A stretch of DNA of 64,000 bases from UBA3951 sp050952125 (GCA_050952125.1 JBMNKK010000003.1:744001-808000); one strand, 5' to 3'; shown: positions 1-9,377, numbered from the stretch's first letter. Notes: a model not told the origin generated them from the sequence alone. A program made the numbers and translations.

Positions 1-994
1 CCTTCTCATCACCCAGCATAACCGGGGTAATTGGGGTCTCGGTCTTGCCGGTGTCGAAACCTGCCTCGTTGAGACCTTTTCTGAAGTAAGCGGCGTTATC
101 CCAGAGTTTCCTAACAAGAGCATCCGAGCCCAAGAGCACATCCACAGCAGCTATCGCGGCCGCAGTATCTGCAGGCGTAAGGCCCGTGCTGAACAAGAAC
201 GGACGTCCCCTCTGTTTCAGATAGTCGATAAGGACCTTTTCCCCTGTTATGTAACCGCCCATGACTCCAAAAGCCTTGGAGAGGGTGCCTACCTCAACTT
301 CCACTCTACCCTCAAGCTTGAAGTGATTGACTATGCCGCGCCCGCTGTCACCGAGGACTCCCTCTCCGTGAGCGTCATCTACCATTACCATCGCGCCAAA
401 CTCGTCGGCGGCGTCTACAATGTCGGGAAGAGGCGCGATGTCTCCGTCCATGCTGAAGACTCCATCGGTGATTATGAGCATGCGGCGGGCATTCTGTTTT
501 TCCGCTTCCATCTTGGCACGAAGGTCGGCCACGTCGTTGTGGGCGTACCGTACGACTCGAGCCTTAGAAAGCCTGCACCCGTCTATGATACTGGCATGGT
601 TGAGCTCGTCCGAGAATATGACGTCGCCGGCGCCCGTGATCGTCGGGATAACCACAGTGTTGGCCGTAAAGCCCGCTTGAACTACTATGCAGGCGGGGGC
701 GTGTTTGAACTCAGCCAGCTTGTTTTCAAGCTCCAGGTGGATATCCTGTGTGCCCGATATAGTGCGGACAGCGCCCGGCCCGACCCCGTACACGTCGATG
801 GCTTTCTTGGCAGCTTCCTTGAGTTCGGGCATGTTCGCAAACCCCAGGTAGTTGTTGGAACACAAGTTCAGCACTTTCTTGCCGTCAACAACAAACCAAG
901 CGCCCTGAGGACCCGTAATGCTCCTGATGTTGTTGAATAGACCCTGGTCGTGAAGATTCTGAAGTTCTTCTGCGAGAAAATCTAGTTTGGACAT
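1..994 (-). CDS. kbl: Glycine C-acetyltransferase (2-amino-3-ketobutyrate CoA ligase), 3' end outside window
   Basis: PLP enzyme that cleaves 2-amino-3-ketobutyrate with CoA to glycine and acetyl-CoA, the second step of threonine breakdown. The 331 codons present include the substrate-pocket stretch ELNHASIIDGCRLS, the PLP-binding DDAHGEGVLG and the Schiff-base lysine in GTLSKAFG. About 65 residues of the usual ~395 lie beyond base 1. The start is ATG at 994-992, which shares one base with the tdh stop (TAATG), so the two genes are translationally coupled. The family (alpha-oxoamine synthases) also contains 8-amino-7-oxononanoate synthase, but the tdh neighbour makes Kbl the clear choice. Confidence 0.95.
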   Translation of the reverse strand, partial: MSKLDFLAEELQNLHDQGLFNNIRSITGPQGAWFVVDGKKVLNLCSNNYLGFANMPELKEAAKKAIDVYGVGPGAVRTISGTQDIHLELENKLAEFKHAPACIVVQAGFTANTVVIPTITGAGDVIFSDELNHASIIDGCRLSKARVVRYAHNDVADLRAKMEAEKQNARRMLIITDGVFSMDGDIAPLPDIVDAADEFGAMVMVDDAHGEGVLGDSGRGIVNHFKLEGRVEVEVGTLSKAFGVMGGYITGEKVLIDYLKQRGRPFLFSTGLTPADTAAAIAAVDVLLGSDALVRKLWDNAAYFRKGLNEAGFDTGKTETPITPVMLGDEK

Positions 995-2034
995 TACTCT
1001 ATCCCCTCCGGATACAGGATTACCTTTCCTGAGTTGCCGCTAGTCATGAGGTCCATGCCCTTCTGGTAATCCTCGAGACTGAAGCGGTGCGTGATGATAG
1101 GGCCGAGGTCGAGCTTGCCCGACCTCAAAAGCTCGCGGCTCATGACCCACGTCTCCCACACTCTGCGCCCGGTGATGCCTTGAAGGGTCACGCCGCGCAT
1201 AACAATGTCATCTGAGAAATTCACAGTCAGGGGCTTAGACGGAAGCCCGAGCAGAGCTATGCGCCCCCCGGCCCTCACAACCTTCACCATCTGGCCGTAG
1301 ACGGGAGCCGCGCCGGACATCTCCAGCACAACATCTACGCCAACGCCCTTCGTCTCGTCCAAGATAGCGGCAACCGGGTTATCTCTCATGCTGTTCACGA
1401 TGAGATCTGCCCCCAGCTCCTTCGCGAGATCGAGCCGGTATTCGTTGATGTCTACCGCTGCCACAAAGGTTCCGCCAACTGCCTTAGCGACAGCTATAGA
1501 CATGAGTCCGATCGGCCCGCAGCCAAAAACCGCGAAGGTCTTGCCCCTGGTTTCTCCGGACATGACGCTATGGATGGCATTGCCCAAGGGCTCCTGCACG
1601 GACGCTACATCGGGAGGAATGGCAGGGTCGTTGTACCACAGGTTCTCTTCCGGAACGACCGCGTACTCTGCAAAAACGCCGTCGGTATCGACGCCGAGAA
1701 TACTGGTGTTCTGGCAGACATGCTTTTCTCCGAGCATGCACTGATCGCAGAGGCCGCACACGACGTGCGTCTCAGCCGAGACATAATCGCCCACCTTGGC
1801 CCTGGTGACGCCGGGACCAAGTTCAACAACCTCGCCGGCAAACTCGTGCCCCATGATCCTGGGCGTCTTGATACGGTTTTGGGACCACTCGTTCCATATA
1901 TAGATGTGGTGATCGGTGCCGCAGATAGAAGTAGCTTTAATCTTAACCAGCACCTCGCCCTGCCCGGGCCGAGGTACTGGGACGTCAGCAAGCGTTGCCC
2001 CCGGGGCAGGATCTTTCTTGAGAACCGCTTTCAC
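994..2034 (-). CDS. tdh: L-threonine 3-dehydrogenase
   Basis: Zinc-dependent medium-chain dehydrogenase that oxidises L-threonine to 2-amino-3-ketobutyrate with NAD+. The catalytic zinc site is seen as SICGTDHH and GHEFAGE, the structural zinc site as CGLCDQCMLGEKHVC, and the Rossmann loop as FGCGPIGLM. The GTG at 2034 is taken as start because GGAGG lies 10 bases upstream, giving 346 aa, close to the 341 aa of the E. coli enzyme; the reading frame stays open to 2073 but that extension has no family counterpart. It runs directly into kbl (TAATG overlap), so the pair converts threonine to glycine and acetyl-CoA. Confidence 0.95.
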   Translation of the reverse strand: MKAVLKKDPAPGATLADVPVPRPGQGEVLVKIKATSICGTDHHIYIWNEWSQNRIKTPRIMGHEFAGEVVELGPGVTRAKVGDYVSAETHVVCGLCDQCMLGEKHVCQNTSILGVDTDGVFAEYAVVPEENLWYNDPAIPPDVASVQEPLGNAIHSVMSGETRGKTFAVFGCGPIGLMSIAVAKAVGGTFVAAVDINEYRLDLAKELGADLIVNSMRDNPVAAILDETKGVGVDVVLEMSGAAPVYGQMVKVVRAGGRIALLGLPSKPLTVNFSDDIVMRGVTLQGITGRRVWETWVMSRELLRSGKLDLGPIITHRFSLEDYQKGMDLMTSGNSGKVILYPEGIE

Positions 2035-2129
2035 TATAGGTCCGCCTCCTATTCCTAGAAGCTCCGTTCTCAAAAGGTTTTTGCATTCCCTGTTTCTACA
2101 TGCTCCTGCTCCAGTCCTCTGCTAATCTT

Positions 2130-3554
2130 CTATGCTTCCTGCGATCTCGGGATGATGCGTCCACCCCAACCGATGGCCCACAGGTCGCCTTCCGGGGAGA
2201 AGTGGAATCTCACTTCCGTGTCTTGGCCGTTCACCTCGGCCACTCCCACGGTCGGAGAGTCGCGCCTCACCTCGTACTCCTTCTTGTCGACGGTAGCCAC
2301 CAGCGAATCTTCCTTCACCGACAGTACTATGGTAGCGCCTTCGCCGGACTTAAATGTCCCGGTATACTTGCCGATGTCCTCCAGAGGCCACGAGTCATGG
2401 CGGTAGACGCTCCTGGGAGTGTCTACGGGCAGCCCCAAGATGAGGTTCACCGCTGCCAGCCAAGCCCGCGCAGAAGGAGTTCCCGAGAGGTTCGACAGAA
2501 CTGCTACGCCCACCCCTTTCTCCGGTACGAAGCCTATGTTGGATGCCACTCCGCGAAGTCCGCCGCTGTGTTCGACCAGAGTGACTCCGTGGTAGTCGGC
2601 GCGCCGGCTGAAGCCGTATCCGTACATCCGGTCCCTCGAGTACGGCATGTGCGGCGACGCCATGGCGCGTATTCCGGCTTCAGAAAGAAGGCGTTTCCCG
2701 CGGAAGACTCCGCCGGCGATGTGCATCCTGAGGTAATTGGAGAGGTCCATGACCGTAGACTTCAGCCAGCCGCATGCCGTAAAGGGCGGCGCGACCTGCC
2801 AATGATCCGTCTGCTTGATTTCGTCACCGTCAGGTTTCCAGTACAGAGTCGTCACGTTATCGAATCGCATGAGGTCCCGGAGGTCGTACATGCTCCTTTC
2901 CATCTCGAGCGGCGAGAGCACGTTTTCCTGCATATACTCTTCGAACCTCTGCCCGGTCACCTTCTCGATGATGAGGCCCAGGAGGCCGTAGGTATCGTTG
3001 GAGTAACTGCAGTAGTCACCCGGCGGGCCGAGAACCTTGTAGTCACCTTCGCGGATATAGTCGACAAGCTGGTCGAAAGTGTCTATCCTGGGGAAAGGCT
3101 TTTCTTCAGCTGTGTCTTCACTGCCTTCGCCCCTTTGCTTCTCTGCTTCAACACAGGCGTCCTTCGCAGTGTTGCCCCTAATCGAGTAGTTGAGGGTAGG
3201 GAGCGGCGGTATGCCCGCGCTGTGCGTCATGAAGTGGTGGATGGTGACCTTGTCGCCTCCGCCTCCCGGCAGGTCAAAGCCGGGGATGTACTTCTGCACG
3301 GGATCGTTCACCGAAAGCCTTCCCGATTCAGCCAGCTGCAGTATGCCAAGGCAAGTGAACGACTTTGAAACGGACGCCACCCCGAAGATGGTCTCAGGCG
3401 TAACAGGCTGCGTCTTGGCGGCGTCCCTGGTACCGAAGCCCGCGGCGTAGACTACCTCGCCGCCTGCTACAACTGAGACTGCCATCCCGGGCGCCTTTGT
3501 CTCTTCGATGAATTCCTTCATATACTGTTCGAACTCAGTGACTCGGAACTTCAT
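2130..3554 (-). CDS. Serine hydrolase of the class C beta-lactamase / D-aminopeptidase family
   Basis: A 474-aa protein with the three signatures of the family: SVSK (SxxK nucleophile motif, about residues 62-65), YSND (YxN motif) and HSGG near residue 330 in place of KTG. The C-terminal ~110 residues look like the extra beta domain found in family members that act as esterases, D-aminopeptidases or muropeptide hydrolases. No signal peptide is visible, so a cytoplasmic role is likely. The start ATG follows GGAGGAGGGGCATGC. It lies 33 bases after a D-aminoacylase gene, suggesting that the pair acts on D-amino-acid-containing peptides; the true substrate cannot be read from the sequence. Confidence 0.85.
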   Translation of the reverse strand: MKFRVTEFEQYMKEFIEETKAPGMAVSVVAGGEVVYAAGFGTRDAAKTQPVTPETIFGVASVSKSFTCLGILQLAESGRLSVNDPVQKYIPGFDLPGGGGDKVTIHHFMTHSAGIPPLPTLNYSIRGNTAKDACVEAEKQRGEGSEDTAEEKPFPRIDTFDQLVDYIREGDYKVLGPPGDYCSYSNDTYGLLGLIIEKVTGQRFEEYMQENVLSPLEMERSMYDLRDLMRFDNVTTLYWKPDGDEIKQTDHWQVAPPFTACGWLKSTVMDLSNYLRMHIAGGVFRGKRLLSEAGIRAMASPHMPYSRDRMYGYGFSRRADYHGVTLVEHSGGLRGVASNIGFVPEKGVGVAVLSNLSGTPSARAWLAAVNLILGLPVDTPRSVYRHDSWPLEDIGKYTGTFKSGEGATIVLSVKEDSLVATVDKKEYEVRRDSPTVGVAEVNGQDTEVRFHFSPEGDLWAIGWGGRIIPRSQEA

Positions 3555-3587
3555 GCATGCCCCTCCTCCGGTTCGTTGTCTAATCCG

Positions 3588-5174
3588 TCAGCGCCCTCTC
3601 CTCAATACGCGCCCTGCCTTTTCACCCGTGTGTGCTCCGGCTCGAACGGTGATGCTGCCGTTGACCGTCACCAGCTCAATACCCACCGGGTACTGGAACG
3701 GGTCAACGTACGTGGCTTTGTCCGCCACCGTGTCAGCGTCAAACACGACAATGTCGGCTTTCATACCAGGGCGCAGAATGCCCCTGTCAGGAAGCCGCAG
3801 TTTGGCGGCGGGCGCGGAAGTCATCTTGCGCACAGCCTCTTCCAAAGTGATTGTGCGTTTCTCCCTTACGTAATGACCGAGCACTCTCACGAAGGTGCCG
3901 AACCCACGGGGATGCGGCTTGCCGGCCCTTAAGGGGCCGTCCACGGAACCCACGCTTGAGTCGGAACCTATCATACCGGCAGGATGCCTCATGATGCGCT
4001 CGAGGTCCTCGTCGCCTATGTTGAAAAACACGGTTCTGACTTGGCCTTTGTGCTCAGACAAGAGATCAAAGCAGGTGTCGAAACCATCCTTGCCCCTCTT
4101 GCGGGCGATCTCGGCGACCGACTTCCCTATTTCATCTTCACCCGCATTGCCGGTTATGAGGATATTCTCCCAGCCCACGCCCTTGAAGAGGCTGAACCAC
4201 CCGTCGACACCCTTCTCGATGTCCCGGCGCATGCGAGCCCTGGTCTCATGGTCGGCCAGGCGCTCCATGAGCTTGTCGGTTCCTCCCACGTGAGCCCACG
4301 GAGGCAGCACCGCGGACAGCCCCGTCGCCGAAGCGGTGTACGGGTACTGGTCGAAAGTGACTTCGATCCCTTCGCGGCGTGCTCCATCGATCATGCCCAG
4401 GATATCCACGGACTTGCCCCACATGTGGCTTCCCATGGCCTTCAGGTGAGCGATGTGAACTGGGACTCCGGCGCGCCGCCCAATCTCTATGGCCTCGGCC
4501 ACCGCCTCTATCACGGTGTCGTTTTCGCCGCGGATATGAGTGAAGTAGGTGCCGCCGTACTCGCCTGCGGCGTAGGCCAGCTCGACGATCTCGTCCGTGC
4601 CGGCATAGCAGGAGGGAGTGTAGATGAGGCCTGTGCTCACACCGAAGCAGCCTTCATCCATCGCCTGATATACCAGCGCCTTCATCGCTTCGATTTCCTG
4701 AGCGCCCGCAGGCCTGTCATCATACCCCATCACCGCGTTGCGTATGGCGCCTTGCCCGACGATGGGAACTATGTTGATGCTGCTTCCTGACTTTTCAAGC
4801 TCCTTTATGTACTCTCCGTAGGAACGCCAGTTGGGCGGCTCGCCGCCGCGACGGAATGCTACTTTGCCTGCCATTTCATCGGTTAGGGGAGCTGCGGATG
4901 AGCCGCAATTCCCGATTCCTTCAGTGGTTACGCCCTGTCTTACATGGCTGTTTGCGCAGCCGTCAATGAGGATCGGATAGTCTGAGTGAGAATGCAGGTC
5001 GATGAACCCCGGACTGACGTAGAGGCCATCCGCGTCGATGACCGTTTCAGCATTCTCGCCTCGCAGGTCTCCCATCGCTGATATAGAGTCGCCCTTCACG
5101 GCGATATCCATTCGGAACCACGGGCCTCCGGTTCCGTCAAGGACTCGCCCCCCGCGGATCAGGAGTGTGTGCAC
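3588..5174 (-). CDS. N-acyl-D-amino-acid deacylase (D-aminoacylase), amidohydrolase superfamily
   Basis: A 528-aa metal-dependent amidohydrolase that releases D-amino acids from N-acyl-D-amino acids. Visible features are the N-terminal composite beta-sandwich (VLDGTGGPW), the metal-binding HSHSD after FIDL, the VTTEGIGNCG loop typical of D-aminoacylases, metal ligands in YFTHIRGE and HIAHLKAMG, and the catalytic region GSDSSVGSVDGP. The GTG start at 5174 has AAAGGAG nine bases upstream. It heads a run of same-strand genes (class C hydrolase, then tdh-kbl), which fits amino-acid scavenging. Some relatives are annotated as dihydroorotase-like or isoaspartyl dipeptidases, but the NCG loop favours D-aminoacylase. 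Confidence 0.9.
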   Translation of the reverse strand: MHTLLIRGGRVLDGTGGPWFRMDIAVKGDSISAMGDLRGENAETVIDADGLYVSPGFIDLHSHSDYPILIDGCANSHVRQGVTTEGIGNCGSSAAPLTDEMAGKVAFRRGGEPPNWRSYGEYIKELEKSGSSINIVPIVGQGAIRNAVMGYDDRPAGAQEIEAMKALVYQAMDEGCFGVSTGLIYTPSCYAGTDEIVELAYAAGEYGGTYFTHIRGENDTVIEAVAEAIEIGRRAGVPVHIAHLKAMGSHMWGKSVDILGMIDGARREGIEVTFDQYPYTASATGLSAVLPPWAHVGGTDKLMERLADHETRARMRRDIEKGVDGWFSLFKGVGWENILITGNAGEDEIGKSVAEIARKRGKDGFDTCFDLLSEHKGQVRTVFFNIGDEDLERIMRHPAGMIGSDSSVGSVDGPLRAGKPHPRGFGTFVRVLGHYVREKRTITLEEAVRKMTSAPAAKLRLPDRGILRPGMKADIVVFDADTVADKATYVDPFQYPVGIELVTVNGSITVRAGAHTGEKAGRVLRRGR

Positions 5175-5282
5175 TTACGTTGTCTCCTTTCATGTCCGGT
5201 GTGTCCTACCATTCCCACTTTTCGTTATGTTGGGAAAGGGTTCCTGCGACACCGTCCAGACATGTCAGATGGCCGCCGGCGG

Positions 5283-5660
5283 CTACTCGCTCCGCCGCTC
5301 GAGATAGGTGCGTTCGGGGCACCAAAGGCTCGCCGCCATATCCACTCGTCCGTCGGCTCTAAAGTTGACTCCCTCTGCTTCCAGTTCAGCTCGCTGTACC
5401 TCAGCCCCGCCGAACACCCAGTCCGGCGACATTTCTCCTTTCTTGTTCACCACCCTGTGACAAGGCAGGTTCGCCCCGCTTGGGGCTTGACGCATCGCCC
5501 ACCCAACGGTCCTGGCTCCCCGCGGGTGCCCAAGCATAGCCGCAATCTGGCCATATGTGGCAACTTTGCCCTCAGGGATCTCCGCCACGATGCGGTAGAC
5601 CTCGCTGAAGAAACCCGAAACGCGACCTGCGCCGTTCTTTCTGCGGCCTGCCGAGTCCAC
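5283..5660 (-). CDS. MGMT-type DNA alkyltransferase domain protein with intact cysteine motif
   Basis: A 125-aa stand-alone DNA-binding domain of O6-alkylguanine-DNA alkyltransferases: FFSEVYRIVAEIPEGKVATYGQIA followed by the helix-turn-helix and arginine finger (GARTVGWAMRQ) and LPCHRVV. The PCHRV cysteine is present, so it could accept alkyl groups, unlike the Atl proteins, which carry tryptophan there. It lacks the Ada/Ogt N-terminal domain. The GTG at 5660 is chosen because GGGGAGGG lies seven bases upstream, placing the start four bases after the stop of the preceding gene; an in-frame ATG at 5687 inside that gene is the alternative. It appears to be the last gene of the GTPase-YheC/D operon. 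Confidence 0.85.
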   Translation of the reverse strand: MDSAGRRKNGAGRVSGFFSEVYRIVAEIPEGKVATYGQIAAMLGHPRGARTVGWAMRQAPSGANLPCHRVVNKKGEMSPDWVFGGAEVQRAELEAEGVNFRADGRVDMAASLWCPERTYLERRSE

Positions 5661-5664
5661 TCTC

Positions 5665-8220
5665 CTACCCCTCCCCATACCGCTCATGGAACATATGGAT
5701 CGCGTAGTTCAGCACCCTCAACATAGACAGCTCGCGAAGCTTGAACGCGGCAATGTCGCGGAAAAGCGTAGCGGGCTTTGAGTTGACTTCAATCAGCCAC
5801 GGCCTTCCCTCTCTGTCTATCCCAAGGTCGATGGACATTTCGCCGCCGGGTCCGGCAGATGCCTCAAGAACGGAGGGAACCCACTTCGCCGCGCTGCGGA
5901 CGCGCTCTTTTACCTCGTTAACCCGTCCGGGGAAAATCAGAGAGAGCGTGTCGTCAACCCTGCGGTGGACCTCCTCCCCCGGAATCATGAATCTCTCGGC
6001 GGTAGGGTTCACGCGGCAGACCATGCCCGTCCGCAGCCAGCGACCGCTCCCGCCCTTCTGGTAGATGACCCTCACCTCGAAAGTGCTTCCTGCATCGTCA
6101 GGAAGCTTTGCCATATCGATCGCCTCTTGAACGATGTAATCGCCAAAGATGCCGCCCGGACTCTTAAGTATCCCGGCAACCGCGGCCTCGAGGCCGTCCC
6201 TGCCGGACACAACTGACACCTCGGGAGGCCTCCCTTTCTCCCTTCGCGTGATCTTGTAGCTGGATCCTAGGTTTTCTACCAAGGCCAGGCCTTTGGACCC
6301 GGTACCGCCCCGCATCTTGAGGAACGACCTTTCGCGGCCGGCGATGAAAGCAGCTGCCGCGGACGGGTCTTCGGCCGGCGCGGTATCGGGAAAATTGAGG
6401 CCTTTGGCGGCAAGGGGAGCCAAGAGGCTCCCGGCCCTCAGCTTGTCTCTGCACGCCCTGACAAACGGAAGGGAGTTCACAAACTGAGCTTTTGGACATT
6501 TTTCAGCGAACTCGTCGGCTGCGTCGGTAACTTTGCCGGAGGAAGATACCGCGGGAATATGCCTGTCATACACAACATCGGGAAGAGGGAGCATCTCTGA
6601 CCTCCACCCTCTCCTTTCCCGATACGTCCATCCGGTCACCAGTCCCGCATCCCGGTCGACCTCGCCGGGATAGAAAAGGTAGACCAGAAGGCCCATACTT
6701 GCTCCCAGCAAGATCATCCGCTTAAAGCGGTCTGTTTCTATTCCGAAGCGTCCGCCCTTATCGCGACTGAGGGGCGCCATTATGCCTATAATCGGGCCTA
6801 TCCGGAACCGGGCGGAACTGACGCTCGCGCATCCTGCGCTTACGGATGCCCTGTACACGCTATCTGCAGGCAAGGCCAGGCTCTGTGCGGCCACCGGATT
6901 CGGGCGGATGGCTATTGACGGCGCCCAGGCAGGAGATACGTGGTCGAATGAGTCACGGTCGAGGACATCCGGCGTAAGAACTCCGCTGCCCGAGATTACT
7001 TCAGACCGCGCACCGGCAGAGACGTCCACGCTGCAAGAATGGGATTGAGGGAGATGAACGAAGGCTGATTCCGGCCCCACCGCGACACAAGCCTCTGAGA
7101 ACTGGGACACTCTCTTGCCCCAGGCTAACCTAAAGTCGGAGCGGTAATCCGGGTTCTGTCCTGAAATCGGTGCAAAGGCGTTATCCAGGGCCTGGCCCAG
7201 GCTCCTTCCCTCTACGCCCGGAGCTCCTTTATCGCGCCTCTTGTCCGCGTGATAGTAGACGCGGCAAAACTCGTAGATGTCCGGCAACCGCTCACTCAAC
7301 GGCAGGTTTTCTTGCGGAAGTGCCTTTCGGCCGGCCTCGCCTTTGGCGTACTCCCGGCACTCCAACTCTGCAATCTCGCAGAGCGCTTGAGCGGCAGGCG
7401 GGTTCCACAAAAGGCTTGGAACACAGAGGTACTCAAAAGAGCCGTCTCCTACCGCCCGGTACGCCCCCAAAAGCCCCTCCTCAGTCGCGTTTCTCTCTCT
7501 AACCTCATCCGCAGGCGACACTAACATGCCGAAAAGCCCTACGGATCTATCCAGCCGGCGAAGAAACTGAGAAGTCGGTTCGCCCCTGAAAGTAAGTGCC
7601 GTTGACAGTGACATCCCTGGATACGGCATCGGAGACGAGACCCACCTGTGCTCCGACACGCAAGCCGGACCCCACGATACTACTCTGCCGTCCTGACCGA
7701 TACCGCAAGAAAAGTATCTATGAAGAGGCATGCCGGTCCGCTGATCGACGGCCAGAAACTCGCTTCGCGCTCCCAGGAACTCAATAGGCCCCGAGGGAGA
7801 CTCGCCCCTGTGCCTCACCTCGTCGACGCGTAGCACCCAGGGCCCGCCCTCTCCAAACCCGACCGCAACTCTTGCAGCATCCAATCCCAGGCAGTAAGCA
7901 GCCCGGACGGCAAGCCTCTCTGCGGCCTTGAATGCGGTACGAGGGGAACACTCCCCTCGCAGCCCGTCCACGTGAACGTTAAGAGTCTCCCGAACAGGTA
8001 GGATCTCAACAAAGAAGTCTTCGGCGAGCTTGTCTCCGAGAGAGCCGGCAACCGACTTCGACAGCCTCCGGGCCTCCTCAAGGGAATTCACAACCCTCTC
8101 ATCGCCTCCGACACCAACGTGCATTACGGGAAAGCGAGTTGCCGGGCCCGGGGTGATGACCCTTGGAGCGGCCACGAGGTTCAGGCGCAGGATCCTAAGG
8201 ATTAGCTCACGTGCCTGCAT
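5665..8220 (-). CDS. YheC/YheD-type ATP-grasp protein with a long N-terminal extension
   Basis: An 851-aa protein. Residues ~475-851 are a complete YheC/D (spore-coat-associated) domain: it opens with GPIIGIMAPL, has the ATP-grasp substrate loop FLKMRGGTGSKG, and ends with the metal-binding SIDLGIDREG and WLIEVNSKP. Family members usually have 350-460 residues, so the first ~470 residues are extra. That part has a basic start, LGARSEFLAVDQRTG and many Ser/Pro-rich stretches; I do not recognise a domain in it. The gene sits nine bases after the GTPase stop with a weak AGGA site before ATG. In Bacillus YheC and YheD are coat-associated; the reaction catalysed is not known. Confidence 0.85.
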   Translation of the reverse strand: MQARELILRILRLNLVAAPRVITPGPATRFPVMHVGVGGDERVVNSLEEARRLSKSVAGSLGDKLAEDFFVEILPVRETLNVHVDGLRGECSPRTAFKAAERLAVRAAYCLGLDAARVAVGFGEGGPWVLRVDEVRHRGESPSGPIEFLGARSEFLAVDQRTGMPLHRYFSCGIGQDGRVVSWGPACVSEHRWVSSPMPYPGMSLSTALTFRGEPTSQFLRRLDRSVGLFGMLVSPADEVRERNATEEGLLGAYRAVGDGSFEYLCVPSLLWNPPAAQALCEIAELECREYAKGEAGRKALPQENLPLSERLPDIYEFCRVYYHADKRRDKGAPGVEGRSLGQALDNAFAPISGQNPDYRSDFRLAWGKRVSQFSEACVAVGPESAFVHLPQSHSCSVDVSAGARSEVISGSGVLTPDVLDRDSFDHVSPAWAPSIAIRPNPVAAQSLALPADSVYRASVSAGCASVSSARFRIGPIIGIMAPLSRDKGGRFGIETDRFKRMILLGASMGLLVYLFYPGEVDRDAGLVTGWTYRERRGWRSEMLPLPDVVYDRHIPAVSSSGKVTDAADEFAEKCPKAQFVNSLPFVRACRDKLRAGSLLAPLAAKGLNFPDTAPAEDPSAAAAFIAGRERSFLKMRGGTGSKGLALVENLGSSYKITRREKGRPPEVSVVSGRDGLEAAVAGILKSPGGIFGDYIVQEAIDMAKLPDDAGSTFEVRVIYQKGGSGRWLRTGMVCRVNPTAERFMIPGEEVHRRVDDTLSLIFPGRVNEVKERVRSAAKWVPSVLEASAGPGGEMSIDLGIDREGRPWLIEVNSKPATLFRDIAAFKLRELSMLRVLNYAIHMFHERYGEG

Positions 8221-8229
8221 CGGATTTTC

Positions 8230-9207
8230 CTAGGTGTAGAAAACAACGATGTCGCCGTCATTGAGAACGTGATCGCGCGGCACCATCTGCCCTTCAAACA
8301 CACCTTTACCCCAGACGCGGGCGTACTTCAGAGATTCGGCGATCTCTTTGTGGACGTCTCTGGCCGCCCCCAAGACAGTGGTTCCTCTGTCCAAGACAAA
8401 AGGTTGCGTGAAGTCGGGCTTCTTGCCGGGAGGCCGCGTGTACACCCGGATCTTGCCGAGCACTTCAAAAAAGGTCCTTGAGGCAAGCACATCGAGGCCT
8501 TCGCCCGTGACGGTCGAGCAGGGTACTATATCCATCTTGTCTCCCACGATTTCCTTAAGAAGCTCGATCCGTTCGGCAGCTCCCGGCGCGTCGCACTTGT
8601 TGGCGGCGCAAATAGCCTTTTTCTCTTTGAAGTCCCTCTCGCCCTCATTCTTGATGAAGACGTTGTTGGACTCCATGAACGACAAAAGCTCCTCGGTCTG
8701 GTCAAGCACGTCATCATCGCCCGCGTCCACAACAACGATCAGGCCGTCTGACATCCTGAGGATGGCCCAAACCCAAGGCTGAGAGGTTTCCGGTGTGAGA
8801 GGGGGCATATCGACAAGCTGGATCTGCACGTTCTCCCACTGCGCCATACCGGGAAGAGGAATTCTGGTGGTGAACGGGTAGTCGGCGACTTCGGGCACGG
8901 CTCTGGTCATGGTCTTGAGGATCGACGACTTACCGGAATTCGGAGGTCCGGCCAGGATGACCTGTCCCGCGCCCTCTTTGTCGATGCGGAACAACTCTCT
9001 CCGCTTGGGCCCCCTTGCTCCGCCCTTCATCCCCTCCTTGAGCTTGGCAATGCGGCGCTTAATGTCGGCCTGCATCTTCTCGGTGCCCTTGTGCTTGGGG
9101 ATGGTCGCCATCATCTCTTCGAGAGCGGCTAACCGCTCCTCATCGGTAATCGCCTGCCGGTAGTGTTCTTCGGCTACGTGGTAGAGAGGTCCCAAATTGG
9201 CAGGCAA
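8230..9207 (-). CDS. DRG/Obg-like GTPase with C-terminal TGS domain
   Basis: A 325-aa GTPase. Residues 1-85 are a charged helical region like the N-terminus of DRG proteins (DIKRRIAKLKEGMKGGARGPKR). The G domain shows G1 GPPNSGKSS, the G2 threonines in YPFTTRIP, G3 DMPP (in place of DxxG) and G4 NKCD. The last ~80 residues form a TGS domain ending GDIVVFYT. DRG proteins are typical of archaea and eukaryotes and bind ribosome-associated factors; bacterial relatives are scattered and unstudied. The start is a TTG at 9207 with a full GGAGGTGA six bases upstream. It heads the operon with YheC/D and the MGMT-type gene. Confidence 0.85.
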   Translation of the reverse strand: MPANLGPLYHVAEEHYRQAITDEERLAALEEMMATIPKHKGTEKMQADIKRRIAKLKEGMKGGARGPKRRELFRIDKEGAGQVILAGPPNSGKSSILKTMTRAVPEVADYPFTTRIPLPGMAQWENVQIQLVDMPPLTPETSQPWVWAILRMSDGLIVVVDAGDDDVLDQTEELLSFMESNNVFIKNEGERDFKEKKAICAANKCDAPGAAERIELLKEIVGDKMDIVPCSTVTGEGLDVLASRTFFEVLGKIRVYTRPPGKKPDFTQPFVLDRGTTVLGAARDVHKEIAESLKYARVWGKGVFEGQMVPRDHVLNDGDIVVFYT

Positions 9208-9237
9208 CAGAACTCACCTCCGAGGATAGTCAGTCAC

Positions 9238-9266
9238 CTAATACTCTACGGACAAACGGACGGCAA
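9238..9266 (-). promoter_or_regulatory. Candidate sigma-A promoter for the GTPase-YheC/D-MGMT operon
   Basis: On the minus strand TTGCCG (9266-9261) and TATTAG (9243-9238) are separated by exactly 17 bases and sit about 30 bases upstream of the TTG start at 9207. Assigned by eye only. Confidence 0.45.
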
Positions 9267-9377
9267 GGCAACCGCCCGGCCTCCCCGCTGCAGGCACCCC
9301 TCCTCTGCTAAGCACCTGCCGCTGAGGGGATACTTCACTTATGAACGCACAAAACGCTTTGAGGAGGTCCTTCTTAA

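Noticed and set aside
2100..3368. Long open frame (over 400 codons) on the plus strand
   Set aside because: It lies wholly opposite the well-supported class C hydrolase gene, has no family motif and its start has no ribosome-binding site; an antisense frame caused by GC-rich codon use.
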